Below are positions 46,699 through 54,400 of a stretch of 64,000 nt of DNA, piece by piece (position 1 is the stretch's first letter; each line of letters starts with the position of its first letter). Below the pieces are notes generated by a model, which was given only the letters and a program-made list of their open reading frames with translations, had not been told where the DNA came from and did not search any database. Both the position numbers and the translations under genes were made by a program. This DNA is from Microbacterium allomyrinae (GTDB lineage Bacteria > Actinomycetota > Actinomycetes > Actinomycetales > Microbacteriaceae), in assembly GCF_020682705.1 (NCBI RefSeq), contig NZ_JAGTTN010000001.1, positions 248,001-312,000 of the forward strand, read 5' to 3'.

Positions 46699-47697
46699 TC
46701 ACCGCACGACGATCTCCACACCCTGCCCGACGTCCACCAGCACGCCGACGTAGCTCGGCAGCTGCGTCGAGAGCGACTCCTGCAGTTCGTCGACGGTCGG
46801 CACTGTTCCGTCGTCGGTCGTGACCGAGACGGTCGCCGTCGCACCGCTCCACTGCACCCCGTAGACGCGCGCGCCGTGCTCCTCCTGCAGCCACTGGCCC
46901 GTGGCATCCTGGATCGCCACCGACCACCGTGCCAGCGCGACCGCGGCGATCGAGTTGACCGCGAGGGGCACCGCGATCACGACAGCCAGCACCGTCACCA
47001 CGGTGTAGGCGCGACGACGGTTCGCCACCCGCGACGAGCCCGGCTCGCGCGCGTAGCCGGCGACGGTGAAGACGATGCTCCCCGCGATCACGAGCGCCAC
47101 GACGTTGGAGAGGAACAGCACGAGCGCGCCGGCGGCATCGGCCCACTGCCCCTGCCCTGCGCACACCCCGACGACGCCGAGCGGCGGCACGAGCGAGATC
47201 GCGATCGCCACGCCCGGCAGCACGGCGCTGAGGTCCTTGCGGCACATCGCGAAGCCGCCGGCGAATCCCGTGGCGAGTGCGGCGATGAGGTCCATGAGGC
47301 TGGGCGACGTGCGTCCGACCACCTGCGAATTGGTGGCGAGACTCTCGGGAGTCGAGACGAACACCGAGAAGAGCAGCCCCAGCGCGACGACGATCACCAG
47401 GCCGCTCAACACCCACAGCATCGAGCGGATGACGAGACTGATGTGGCCCGTCACGAGCCCGAGCGCGATGCCGAGGATCGGCGTGCCGAGCGGCGCGATG
47501 ATCATGGCGCCGATGACGGTCGCCGTCGAGTCCGTCAGCACACCGGCGATCGCGATGACACCCGCCAGCGTCAGCATGATGAGGAAGCCGCTGCGCTTTC
47601 CCACCGTGTCGCCGTGACCGAGGTCCAGCGCATCGTTGAGCGCGTCGACCGGCTGACGCTGGGACGGCGGGATGAGGGAGTTCAGCACGGAGGCCAT
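46699..47697 (-). CDS. DUF389 membrane protein
   Basis: A 332-residue protein with the DUF389 hallmark: STATVIGAMIIAPLGTPILG, VVGRTSPSLMDLIAALATGF, GFAMCRKDLSAVLPGVAIAI and SLVPPLGVVG. About six membrane helices are followed by a soluble C-terminal domain (VTTDDGTVPTVDELQESLST). Function unknown. ATG 47697 begins a normal N-terminus (MASVLNSLIPPSQRQPVDAL). It is divergent from the acyl-CoA dehydrogenase gene with only 33 bp between the starts. Confidence 0.8.
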   Translation of the reverse strand: MASVLNSLIPPSQRQPVDALNDALDLGHGDTVGKRSGFLIMLTLAGVIAIAGVLTDSTATVIGAMIIAPLGTPILGIALGLVTGHISLVIRSMLWVLSGLVIVVALGLLFSVFVSTPESLATNSQVVGRTSPSLMDLIAALATGFAGGFAMCRKDLSAVLPGVAIAISLVPPLGVVGVCAGQGQWADAAGALVLFLSNVVALVIAGSIVFTVAGYAREPGSSRVANRRRAYTVVTVLAVVIAVPLAVNSIAAVALARWSVAIQDATGQWLQEEHGARVYGVQWSGATATVSVTTDDGTVPTVDELQESLSTQLPSYVGVLVDVGQGVEIVVR

Positions 47698-47718
47698 GCG
47701 CACATCATCGCGCACGAC

Positions 47719-47730
47719 GAGAATGGCGTG
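47719..47730 (+). promoter_or_regulatory. Leaderless promoter of the acyl-CoA dehydrogenase gene
   Basis: GAGAAT at 47719-47724 is six bases before GTG 47731. GTG 47728 would be only three bases away. Confidence 0.4.
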
Positions 47731-48918
47731 GTGACTGCTCTGGATGCCGAACCGTTCGACCCCGCCGCGATCCTGCCCGATGAGCTGCTCGAGCGATTTC
47801 GAGTCCGCGCTGCCGACACCGACCGCGCGAATGCCTTCCCCGACGCCGACCTCGCGGAGCTGAAGAAGATCGGATACCTCGCCATCCTCGTTCCGGAGGA
47901 TCTCGGCGGCTCGGGGTGGGGACTTGCCGAGGCGTCGGTGCTGCAGCAGAGGCTCGCGGGTGCCGCGCCCGCCACAGCCCTCGCGATCAACATGCACCTC
48001 GTGTGGACAGGAGTCGCGAAGGTGCTCGCCGACCGCGGCATCGACGCGCTGCGGTTCGTGCAGGAGGGCGCTGCGGCCGGCGAGGTCTTCGCCTTCGGCA
48101 TCAGCGAGGCGGGCAACGACCTCGTGCTGTTCGGGAGCGGGACGGATGCCGTGCCCCACCCCGACGGTGGCTACGCATTCACCGGCACGAAGATCTTCAC
48201 ATCACTCGGCCCGGTCTGGAACCATCTGGGCCTGCACGGGCTCGACACCTCGTCGCCGGATGCGCCGCAGATGGTCTACGCGTTCGTGCCGCGGTCGGAG
48301 GTGCAGACCGGACGCGTGGTGGTGCGCGACGACTGGGACACGCTCGGCATGCGCGGGACGCAGTCGCGCACGACCGAACTGCACGGTGCCCTCGCTCCGA
48401 CCGACCGCATCGTGAGACGGATCGCCCCCGGGCCCAACCCCGACCCGCTCGTGTTCGGCATCTTCAGCGTCTTCGAGCTGCTGCTCGCCTCGGTGTACAC
48501 CGGAATCGCGCGCCGGGCACTCGATCTGGCGGTGACCGCTGCGCAGAAGCGGACGTCGAAGCGCACCGGAAGGGCATACAGCCAGGACCCCGACATCCGT
48601 TGGCGGATCGCCGAGATGGCACTCGCCTACGACGCGCTGCTGCCGCAGCTCGAGACGCTGTGTCGCGACGTGGACGAGCGCGCCGACCACGGCGCCCGGT
48701 GGTTCTCTCTGCTCGCCGGGGTGAAGCACCGCGCCGTCACGGCCGCGAAGTCGATCGTCGACGAGGCGATCCTGGTCGCCGGAGGATCGTCCTACTTCTC
48801 GGCGAGCGAGCTCAGCCGCCTGTACCGCGACGTGCTCGCGGGCCTGTTCCACCCGTCCGATCCCGAGTCCGCCCACGCGACGGTCGCCACGGCATGGCTC
48901 GGTGCGCCCGAGGAGTGA
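47731..48918 (+). CDS. Acyl-CoA dehydrogenase family protein
   Basis: A 395-residue flavoprotein of the ACAD fold. ELKKIGYLAILVPEDLGGSG lies in the N-terminal helical domain, FGISEAGNDL and FTGTKIFTSLGPVWNHLGLH in the middle beta domain, and the C-terminal bundle includes VDEAILVAGGSSYFSASELS with LYRDVLAGLFHPSDPESAHA. The usual catalytic Glu position is not obvious, so it may belong to the branch acting on non-CoA substrates, such as DszC-like or hydroxylase-type proteins. Substrate unknown. GTG 47731 is chosen from the -10 spacing. Confidence 0.75.
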   Translation: MTALDAEPFDPAAILPDELLERFRVRAADTDRANAFPDADLAELKKIGYLAILVPEDLGGSGWGLAEASVLQQRLAGAAPATALAINMHLVWTGVAKVLADRGIDALRFVQEGAAAGEVFAFGISEAGNDLVLFGSGTDAVPHPDGGYAFTGTKIFTSLGPVWNHLGLHGLDTSSPDAPQMVYAFVPRSEVQTGRVVVRDDWDTLGMRGTQSRTTELHGALAPTDRIVRRIAPGPNPDPLVFGIFSVFELLLASVYTGIARRALDLAVTAAQKRTSKRTGRAYSQDPDIRWRIAEMALAYDALLPQLETLCRDVDERADHGARWFSLLAGVKHRAVTAAKSIVDEAILVAGGSSYFSASELSRLYRDVLAGLFHPSDPESAHATVATAWLGAPEE

Positions 48919-49029
48919 CTCTCGCACGTCGAGCGCATCGCCCGACATCGATCCTCGAGCGGCAGAGCGCAGGGCGACCGGGCGGGGACCTCACGGCCCA
49001 GCCGCCGGTGCGCGTGCGAGGATGACCCC

Positions 49030-50355
49030 ATGTCGCGCACCCCGACCCACCCGGTCGCCGAGCCCGTCGAGACGGACTCCGCAGATCAGACGAAGCGGCG
49101 GGCCCCGCTGAGCCCCGCGGACCAGGAGCGGCGCCGCGCGCTGCGGTTCATGAAAGGCGTGGCACTCGGCGGCCTGGTGTTCATGGCCGTGCTGTTCGCG
49201 TTCTCCTTCGCGTTCCAGCAGCAGGTGCCCGCGCTCGCGTACGTGCGGGCGTTCGCGGAGGGCGGCATGGTCGGAGCCCTGGCAGACTGGTTCGCGGTGA
49301 CGGCGCTGTTCCGCCATCCCCTCGGCATCCCGATCCCCCATACCGCGATCATTCCGAGCCGCAAGGACGAGATCGGCCGCACGCTCGGCGAGTTCGTCGA
49401 GACCGAGTTCCTGCGCAGCGACGTGGTGCGCACCAAGCTCGAAGACACCGCGATCGCCACGCGCCTGGGCGAGTGGCTGCAGGTGCCGGAGCACGCCGAA
49501 CGGGTGGCGGCCGAGGGATCCGTCATGGCCGCGAGCATTCTCCGGGCGCTCAGCGACGATGACGTCCAGGACGTCATCGAAGACCTCGCCCGCGAGCACC
49601 TGATCGCGCCGGAGTGGGGACCGCCGCTCGGCGAATGGCTCGGCCGCATCGTGGAGTCCGGCGCGCACCATGGCGCCGTCGATATGGGCCTGGACAGCAT
49701 CGCCGCCTGGCTCGATGCCAACCATGCCGCGTTCACGGGGCTCGTATCGCGGCGGCTGCCCTCGTGGGTGCCCTCGGTGGCGCACCGCCTCGTCGACGAC
49801 ACGGTCTACAACGAGGCGGTCAAATTCGTCGCCGCGGTGCAGGCCGATCCCGAGCATCCGGCCCGTCATGCAATCGACGGCTACCTCGACCGCCTCGCCG
49901 AGAACCTGCAGCACGATCCCGCCACGATCGGCCGGCTCGAGGATGCCAAGCACAAGGTGTTCGACAGCCCGCGCGTGCGGGAGCTCGCCGCAGAGGCATG
50001 GAACACCGCCAAGGCGGGCCTGCTGCGCTCGCTCGGCGACCCCGAGAGCGGTCTGCGACGACGCGCCGCGCAGGCGCTCGCCGAGATCGGCGGCCGATTG
50101 ACGACGGATGCCGCGCTCCAGCGCCGCGTGGACGCGTGGGTCACCGACGCCGCCGTCTTCCTCGTCGACCGCTACCGCCACGACATCGCGTCGATCATCA
50201 CCGACACGGTCGAGCGATGGGACCCCGCCGAAACCACGGAGAAGATCGAACTGATGGTCGGACGCGACCTGCAGTACATCAGGCTCAACGGCACGATCGT
50301 CGGGGCGCTGGCGGGGCTTGCGATCTTCTCGATCGCCCATGCGTTCCTCGGGTGA
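49030..50355 (+). CDS. DUF445 membrane protein
   Basis: A 441-residue protein. One N-terminal helix (GVALGGLVFMAVLFAFSFAF) is followed by the DUF445 signature AFAEGGMVGALADWFAVTAL, FRHPLGIPIPHTAIIPSRKD and then a long helical region; one helix at the C-terminus (GTIVGALAGLAIFSIAHAFL). The conserved GGxxGAxADWFAVxALFRxPLGIPIPHTAIIP stretch defines the family, whose function is unknown. ATG 49030 has GAGGAT six bases upstream, another possible leaderless start. About 110 bp separate it from the acyl-CoA dehydrogenase gene. Confidence 0.85.
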   Translation: MSRTPTHPVAEPVETDSADQTKRRAPLSPADQERRRALRFMKGVALGGLVFMAVLFAFSFAFQQQVPALAYVRAFAEGGMVGALADWFAVTALFRHPLGIPIPHTAIIPSRKDEIGRTLGEFVETEFLRSDVVRTKLEDTAIATRLGEWLQVPEHAERVAAEGSVMAASILRALSDDDVQDVIEDLAREHLIAPEWGPPLGEWLGRIVESGAHHGAVDMGLDSIAAWLDANHAAFTGLVSRRLPSWVPSVAHRLVDDTVYNEAVKFVAAVQADPEHPARHAIDGYLDRLAENLQHDPATIGRLEDAKHKVFDSPRVRELAAEAWNTAKAGLLRSLGDPESGLRRRAAQALAEIGGRLTTDAALQRRVDAWVTDAAVFLVDRYRHDIASIITDTVERWDPAETTEKIELMVGRDLQYIRLNGTIVGALAGLAIFSIAHAFLG

Positions 50356-50360
50356 CGCTG

Positions 50361-50492
50361 CATTCACGACCTGCGCTCACGACCCGCGCTCATGACCTGT
50401 GCTGGCGCCCTGCGCTCACGACCCGCGCTCACGACCCGTGCTGCGCCCTGCGCTCAGAACCCGCGTTCACGACCTGTGCTGACGCTGTGTGT
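50361..50492. repeat. 13-bp tandem repeat, about ten copies
   Basis: Degenerate copies of TGCGCTCACGACC follow one another with a 13-bp period (one 12-bp unit). The phase bases rotate TGC, CGC, TGT, so a higher-order three-unit pattern is visible. It fills the gap between the DUF445 and cyclotransferase genes. Confidence 0.85.
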
Positions 50493-50535
50493 TAACACTG
50501 GATGACAGCACCGGGACCCCGCCGCCCCCGCGGGC

Positions 50536-50547
50536 TACCCTGATCCC
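50536..50547 (+). promoter_or_regulatory. Leaderless promoter of the cyclotransferase-like gene
   Basis: TACCCT at 50536-50541 is six bases before GTG 50548. Confidence 0.5.
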
Positions 50548-50898
50548 GTGGCCACGAACCAGTCCACCGAACTCCTCTTCAGCTACGGGACGCTCCAGCA
50601 TCCCGAAGTGCAGCTCGACACGTTCGGGCGCCTCCTGGAGGGCGACGATGACGTCCTCCCCGGATACACCGTGGACTACGCCGAGATCTCGGATCGCCGG
50701 GTGGTGGATCTGTCGGGGACTTCGGTGCACCCGATCGTGCGGGCGACCGGCAATCCGCTCGACAAGGTCGTGGGCAAGGCGCTGCGCGTCAGCGAAGACG
50801 AGCTCGACGCCTCGGACGAGTACGAGGTCGTGCTGTACCGGCGCACGTCGGCCGTCCTCGCGAGCGGCCGGAGCGCGTGGGTCTACGTCTCGGCCTGA
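50548..50898 (+). CDS. Gamma-glutamylcyclotransferase-like (AIG2 fold) protein
   Basis: A 116-residue protein with LLFSYGTLQHPEVQLDTFGR (the YGTLQ substrate loop), LPGYTVDYAEI, and DELDASDEYEVVLYRR, where the Glu after DEY is the expected catalytic acid. The family cleaves gamma-glutamyl or related amide bonds releasing 5-oxoproline, but many members have unknown substrates. GTG 50548 is supported by TACCCT six bases upstream. It is followed by a 51-bp tandem repeat. Confidence 0.8.
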   Translation: MATNQSTELLFSYGTLQHPEVQLDTFGRLLEGDDDVLPGYTVDYAEISDRRVVDLSGTSVHPIVRATGNPLDKVVGKALRVSEDELDASDEYEVVLYRRTSAVLASGRSAWVYVSA

Positions 50899-50932
50899 CC
50901 GGGACTTCCCCCACGCAGCCAGGGAGATCCCT

Positions 50933-51120
50933 CAGCCCGACCCGAGACCTCCGCACCGCCGGGCACACCCACCCCGCACCCCGCAGCCCGACGCGAGACC
51001 TCCGCACCGCCAAGCACACCCACCCCGCACCCCGCAGCCCGACGCGAGACCTCCGCACCGCCAAGCACACCCACCCCGCACCCCGCAGCCCGACCCGAGA
51101 CTCCCACGCCTCGCAAGGCA
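50933..51120. repeat. 51-bp tandem repeat, three full copies plus a partial copy
   Basis: Units start at 50933, 50984, 51035 and 51086, each beginning CAGCCCGAC and containing ACCTCCGCACCGCC and CACACCCACCCCGCACCCC. Copies two and three are identical. The 51-bp period (17 codons) leaves reading frames open but no start or ribosome site makes this a gene. Confidence 0.9.
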
Positions 51121-51159
51121 CACCCCTCCTCGTGCCACCCCTCGCCCTCGCACGCGGAG

Positions 51160-51171
51160 TAGTTTCGAGTC
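51160..51171 (+). promoter_or_regulatory. Leaderless promoter of hutG
   Basis: TAGTTT at 51160-51165 is six bases before GTG 51172. Confidence 0.5.
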
Positions 51172-52068
51172 GTGACGCTCGCCCATGATCCCCTGTGGCC
51201 GCGCGCCGGCGCGTGGCCGAGCCCGGCCGGCACCGGCTGGGATGCCGTCCTCCTCGGGGTCCCGGCGTTTCGCACGGCACTCACGCCGACGGGCGCGCAC
51301 GCCACCCCTGCGGCCGTCCGCGCGGCACTGCAGCGCTACAGCCCGACCGTTCTCGGTCCGCCGGCCGTCGATCTCGACGAGGCTCTGCAGATCGCCGATG
51401 CGGGTGACATCGACGAGCCCGACGGGCAGGTGGGCGAGGCATCCGTCCGCACCGCCGTCGCGGCGCTCCGCGAACGCGCGGCACTGGTCGTCGCCCTCGG
51501 CGGAGACAACTCGATCACGTATGCCGTCGCGCAGGGCGCGGCGGCGACAGGTCTCATCACGATCGATGCGCACTTCGACCTGCGCGACGGCGTATCCAAC
51601 GGCTCACCCGTGCGCCGGCTCGTCGCAGACGGGCTCGACCCGCGCCGGATCGTGCAGCTCGGCATCGCCGACTTCGCGAACTCGGCGGCATACGCGCGCC
51701 GCGCAGCCGACCTGGGCATCACGGTGATCTCGATGGACGACGTGCGGCGCCGAGGAGCGGATGCCGTCGCCGAGGCGCTCGAGATCGCCGGCGGTGGCGA
51801 TGACGGTGGCGGTGGGGCGATCCATCTCGACATCGATGTCGATGTGTGCGACCGCTCGGTCGCGCCGGGATGCCCCGCCTCGGTGCCCGGCGGCCTGCAG
51901 GCGTGGGAGCTGCGCGCACTGGTGCGGGCAGCGGCATCCGATCCGCGGGTTCGCAGCGCCGACATCGTCGAGGTCGACGCGACCGCCGACGCCCCCGACG
52001 CACGCACGGTGCGCCTCGCAGCCCTCTGCGTGATGGAACTGCTCGCAGGAAAGGCGATCGCCCGATGA
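51172..52068 (+). CDS. hutG: Formimidoylglutamase (arginase/ureohydrolase family)
   Basis: A 298-residue ureohydrolase-fold enzyme. Metal-binding motifs are GGDNS (110-114), DAHFD (132-136) and HLDIDVDVCDRSV. In arginases the first motif is GGDHS with His as a manganese ligand; here it is Asn113. The hut genes downstream point to formimidoylglutamate hydrolysis to glutamate and formamide, the last step of histidine degradation. The annotation therefore rests on fold plus context. GTG 51172 is supported by TAGTTT six bases upstream. About 70 bp separate it from the SixA gene. Confidence 0.8.
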   Translation: MTLAHDPLWPRAGAWPSPAGTGWDAVLLGVPAFRTALTPTGAHATPAAVRAALQRYSPTVLGPPAVDLDEALQIADAGDIDEPDGQVGEASVRTAVAALRERAALVVALGGDNSITYAVAQGAAATGLITIDAHFDLRDGVSNGSPVRRLVADGLDPRRIVQLGIADFANSAAYARRAADLGITVISMDDVRRRGADAVAEALEIAGGGDDGGGGAIHLDIDVDVCDRSVAPGCPASVPGGLQAWELRALVRAAASDPRVRSADIVEVDATADAPDARTVRLAALCVMELLAGKAIAR

Positions 52069-52138
52069 CCAGACAGAGACCGTGTGAACGGGACACCCTC
52101 GCCGTGCGAGACATCACAACCGGAGAGGAGACGACGCG

Positions 52139-52609
52139 ATGATCAGCCTCGTATTGGTGCGGCACGCGAAGTCGGACTGGGGCGACGCGTCGCTCGACGA
52201 TCACGACCGACCGCTCAACGAGCGTGGCCGGCGCGACGCTCCGGTCATGGCCGCTCGGCTCGCGGCCACGGGTTTCCGCCCGGAGGCGATCGTCTCGAGC
52301 ACGGCGCTGCGCGCCCGGTCCACGGCAGGGGCGTTCGGCGCCGAGTTCGACGCCGAGGTGTCACTCGATCCCGAGCTGTACGGGGCCTCGCCGCGTACGC
52401 TTCTGGCTGCCGCGGCCGCGAGCGGTGCGTCGTCGGTCATCGTGGTCGCGCACGATCCCGGCATGACTGTGCTCGCCGATCGACTGTCGGACGGCGGGAT
52501 CGCCCATATGCCCACGTGCGCGGTCGCCACCTTCACGTGGAACGAGCAGGACTGGGACGTCGCGAGCGCGCTCGAACCCGACGCCTGGACGATCGACACA
52601 CCGCGCTGA
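52139..52609 (+). CDS. SixA-type histidine phosphatase
   Basis: A 156-residue histidine phosphatase superfamily protein. LVLVRHAKSDWGD holds the phospho-accepting His in the RH motif; IVSSTALRARSTA and VVAHDPGMTVLA supply the other Arg and His. This resembles SixA, which removes phosphate from phosphohistidine in HPt or PTS proteins. ATG 52139 follows GGAGAGGAGACGACG. The stop codon begins a 99-bp direct repeat. Whether it is linked to histidine use is unclear. Confidence 0.82.
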   Translation: MISLVLVRHAKSDWGDASLDDHDRPLNERGRRDAPVMAARLAATGFRPEAIVSSTALRARSTAGAFGAEFDAEVSLDPELYGASPRTLLAAAAASGASSVIVVAHDPGMTVLADRLSDGGIAHMPTCAVATFTWNEQDWDVASALEPDAWTIDTPR

Positions 52610-52801
52610 CCCCGTCGGTACGCGACGCCCGTCCGTGCGTGCCTGCGCCACGTCACACCTCCTCGAGCGATCCTTACGACGCGCGATTCAGGAGTTGTGG
52701 CACGCGCTGACCCCGTCGGTACGCGACGCCCGTCCGTGCGTGCCTGCGCCGCGTCACACCTCCTCGAGCGATCCTTACGACGCGCGATTCGGGAGTTGTG
52801 G
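52603..52801. repeat. 99-bp direct repeat, two near-identical copies
   Basis: Copies at 52603-52701 and 52702-52801 differ at only a few positions; both begin GCGCTGACCCCGTCGGTACG and contain CTCCTCGAGCGATCCTTACG. The first includes the SixA stop codon, the second is followed by a broken continuation. It occupies half of the roughly 400-bp non-coding interval before hutI. Confidence 0.9.
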
Positions 52802-52940
52802 CACGCGCGTCTACTCGACGACCGGCGCACATCGTCCGCGTGCGTGCCGCGTCACGACTTCGCGAGCGACAGCCGCGCCGCCCGCGAAGCGCCGGATCCG
52901 CGCGGAAACCGGCCACGCCCTGAGGAGTTGCAGCGCACTC

Positions 52941-53056
52941 GTCGCCTCGATCAGCGGCGCCCACCCCTCGCGAAGACCCCCCGATGAGGGGCACACGCGT
53001 CGCCTCGATCAGCGGCGCGCATCCCCCGCGAAGACTCCCCTGATGAGGGGCACGCC
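52941..53056. repeat. 58-bp duplication including the 3' end of hutI
   Basis: Two copies (52941-52998, 52999-53056) begin GTCGCCTCGATCAGCGGCGC and end with GATGAGGGGCAC. The second covers the hutI stop codon and last codons; the first is a diverged copy in the intergenic space. Confidence 0.85.
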
Positions 53057-54301
53057 CGGCCGATAGGCGAGATGCACACGGGTCGGGGCGTCGAGCATCA
53101 CGAGGTCGGCCCGCATGCCGGGGGCGATCGCGCCGACGTCGGCGCGACGGAGGGCTCGCGCACCGCCGAGGGTGGCCGCCCATACGGCCTCGGCCGGAGT
53201 CATCCCCATCTCGCGCACAGCCAGGGCGATCATGAGCGGCATCGAGCTGGTGAAGCTCGAGCCGGGATTGCAGTCGCTCGCGAGCGCCACCGTGACACCC
53301 GCATCGATCAGGCGACGCGCATCGGGGTACGGCTGGCGCGTCGAGAACTCGACGCCGGGCAGCAGCGTCGCCACGGTCGAGCTCGACGCGAGCGCGGCGA
53401 CGTCGGCGTCACTCAGATAGGTGCAGTGATCGACGGATGCCGCTCCCATCGCGACCGCGAGGCTCACGCCCTCCCCGGGCCCCAGCTGGTTGCCGTGCAC
53501 CCGCGCCTCGAGACCGTGAGCGATCCCGGCAGCGAGGATCTGCCGGGCTTCGTCGGGCGTGAATGCGCCGCGCTCGCAGAACACATCGATCCAGCGGCTG
53601 TGCGGTGCGCACGCTTGCAGCATCGGCCCCGTGACGAGCTCGACGTACTCGCCGCGCCGCTCGGCATACTCTGTCGGCACGACGTGGGCGCCGAGGAACG
53701 TCACCTCGGCCGTCACCTCGGCTGCCAGGCGTGCGAGCCGGGCCTCGTCGTGCACGGTGAGGCCGTATCCGGTCTTGATCTCGAACGTCGTCGTTCCCTG
53801 AGCATGCAGTTCGGCGACGAGTCGCGCGAGGCGCGTCCGCAGTTCCTCGTCGCTCGCGCCGCGGGTCGCCTCGACCGTCCGCCGTATGCCACCGGCCGCA
53901 TACGGCGTCCCCGTCATGCGCGCCTCGAACTCGTCGGCGCGGTCTCCGCCGAACACGAGATGCGTGTGGCTGTCGACGAAGCCCGGGATGACGGCGCGAC
54001 CCTCGGCGTCGACGACCTCGAGGCCGTGATGTCTGATCTCGGGACCACCCGCATAGCCCCGGGGCCGATCGTGCACGTCGGGGCGTGATTTCCCCGCCCC
54101 GACGTGATGAATCCACCCCGGGGCGGCGCTGGCTGCGGCGCTGGCTGCGGCGACGGCCGAGGCATCCGCCGCAGCACCCACCCACATGATGCGCGATCCC
54201 TCGATCAGCACGGCGGCGTCGCGCAGCGTGCCGAGCCGGTCGCCGCGCTGCGGGACGTTGGTCGTCAACTCGCCGATGTTGGTCAGCAGCGTAGTGCCCA
54301 C
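53009..54301 (-). CDS. hutI: Imidazolonepropionase
   Basis: A 430-residue amidohydrolase. The metal-binding pair is H112-x-H114 in [54 protein letters not shown] and [20 protein letters not shown] are conserved. It opens the ring of imidazolone propionate to formimidoylglutamate. A segment at about 48-95 (Ala-rich run, then [20 protein letters not shown]) is longer than in most HutI. GTG 54301 has GAAGGGAGC upstream. The last codons lie in a 58-bp duplication. It follows hutU by 99 bp. Confidence 0.92.
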   Translation of the reverse strand: MGTTLLTNIGELTTNVPQRGDRLGTLRDAAVLIEGSRIMWVGAAADASAVAAASAAASAAPGWIHHVGAGKSRPDVHDRPRGYAGGPEIRHHGLEVVDAEGRAVIPGFVDSHTHLVFGGDRADEFEARMTGTPYAAGGIRRTVEATRGASDEELRTRLARLVAELHAQGTTTFEIKTGYGLTVHDEARLARLAAEVTAEVTFLGAHVVPTEYAERRGEYVELVTGPMLQACAPHSRWIDVFCERGAFTPDEARQILAAGIAHGLEARVHGNQLGPGEGVSLAVAMGAASVDHCTYLSDADVAALASSSTVATLLPGVEFSTRQPYPDARRLIDAGVTVALASDCNPGSSFTSSMPLMIALAVREMGMTPAEAVWAATLGGARALRRADVGAIAPGMRADLVMLDAPTRVHLAYRPGVPLIRGVFAGDARR

Positions 54302-54400
54302 GGCATCGCTCCCTTCGTGTCCCGCATTCTCGCCTCCATGTCCCGAGATCCGCCACTCAGCCGGTCCGGAACGGAGGAACTCGGAACATGGATGATGTGA

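Noticed and set aside
50361..51120. CRISPR-like array
   Set aside because: The repeats are directly tandem without unique spacers and no cas gene is near.
50933..51188. Plus-strand ORF with repeated THPAPRSPTRDLRTA units
   Set aside because: It is the translation of a 51-bp non-coding tandem repeat, open because the period is a multiple of three; no ribosome site.
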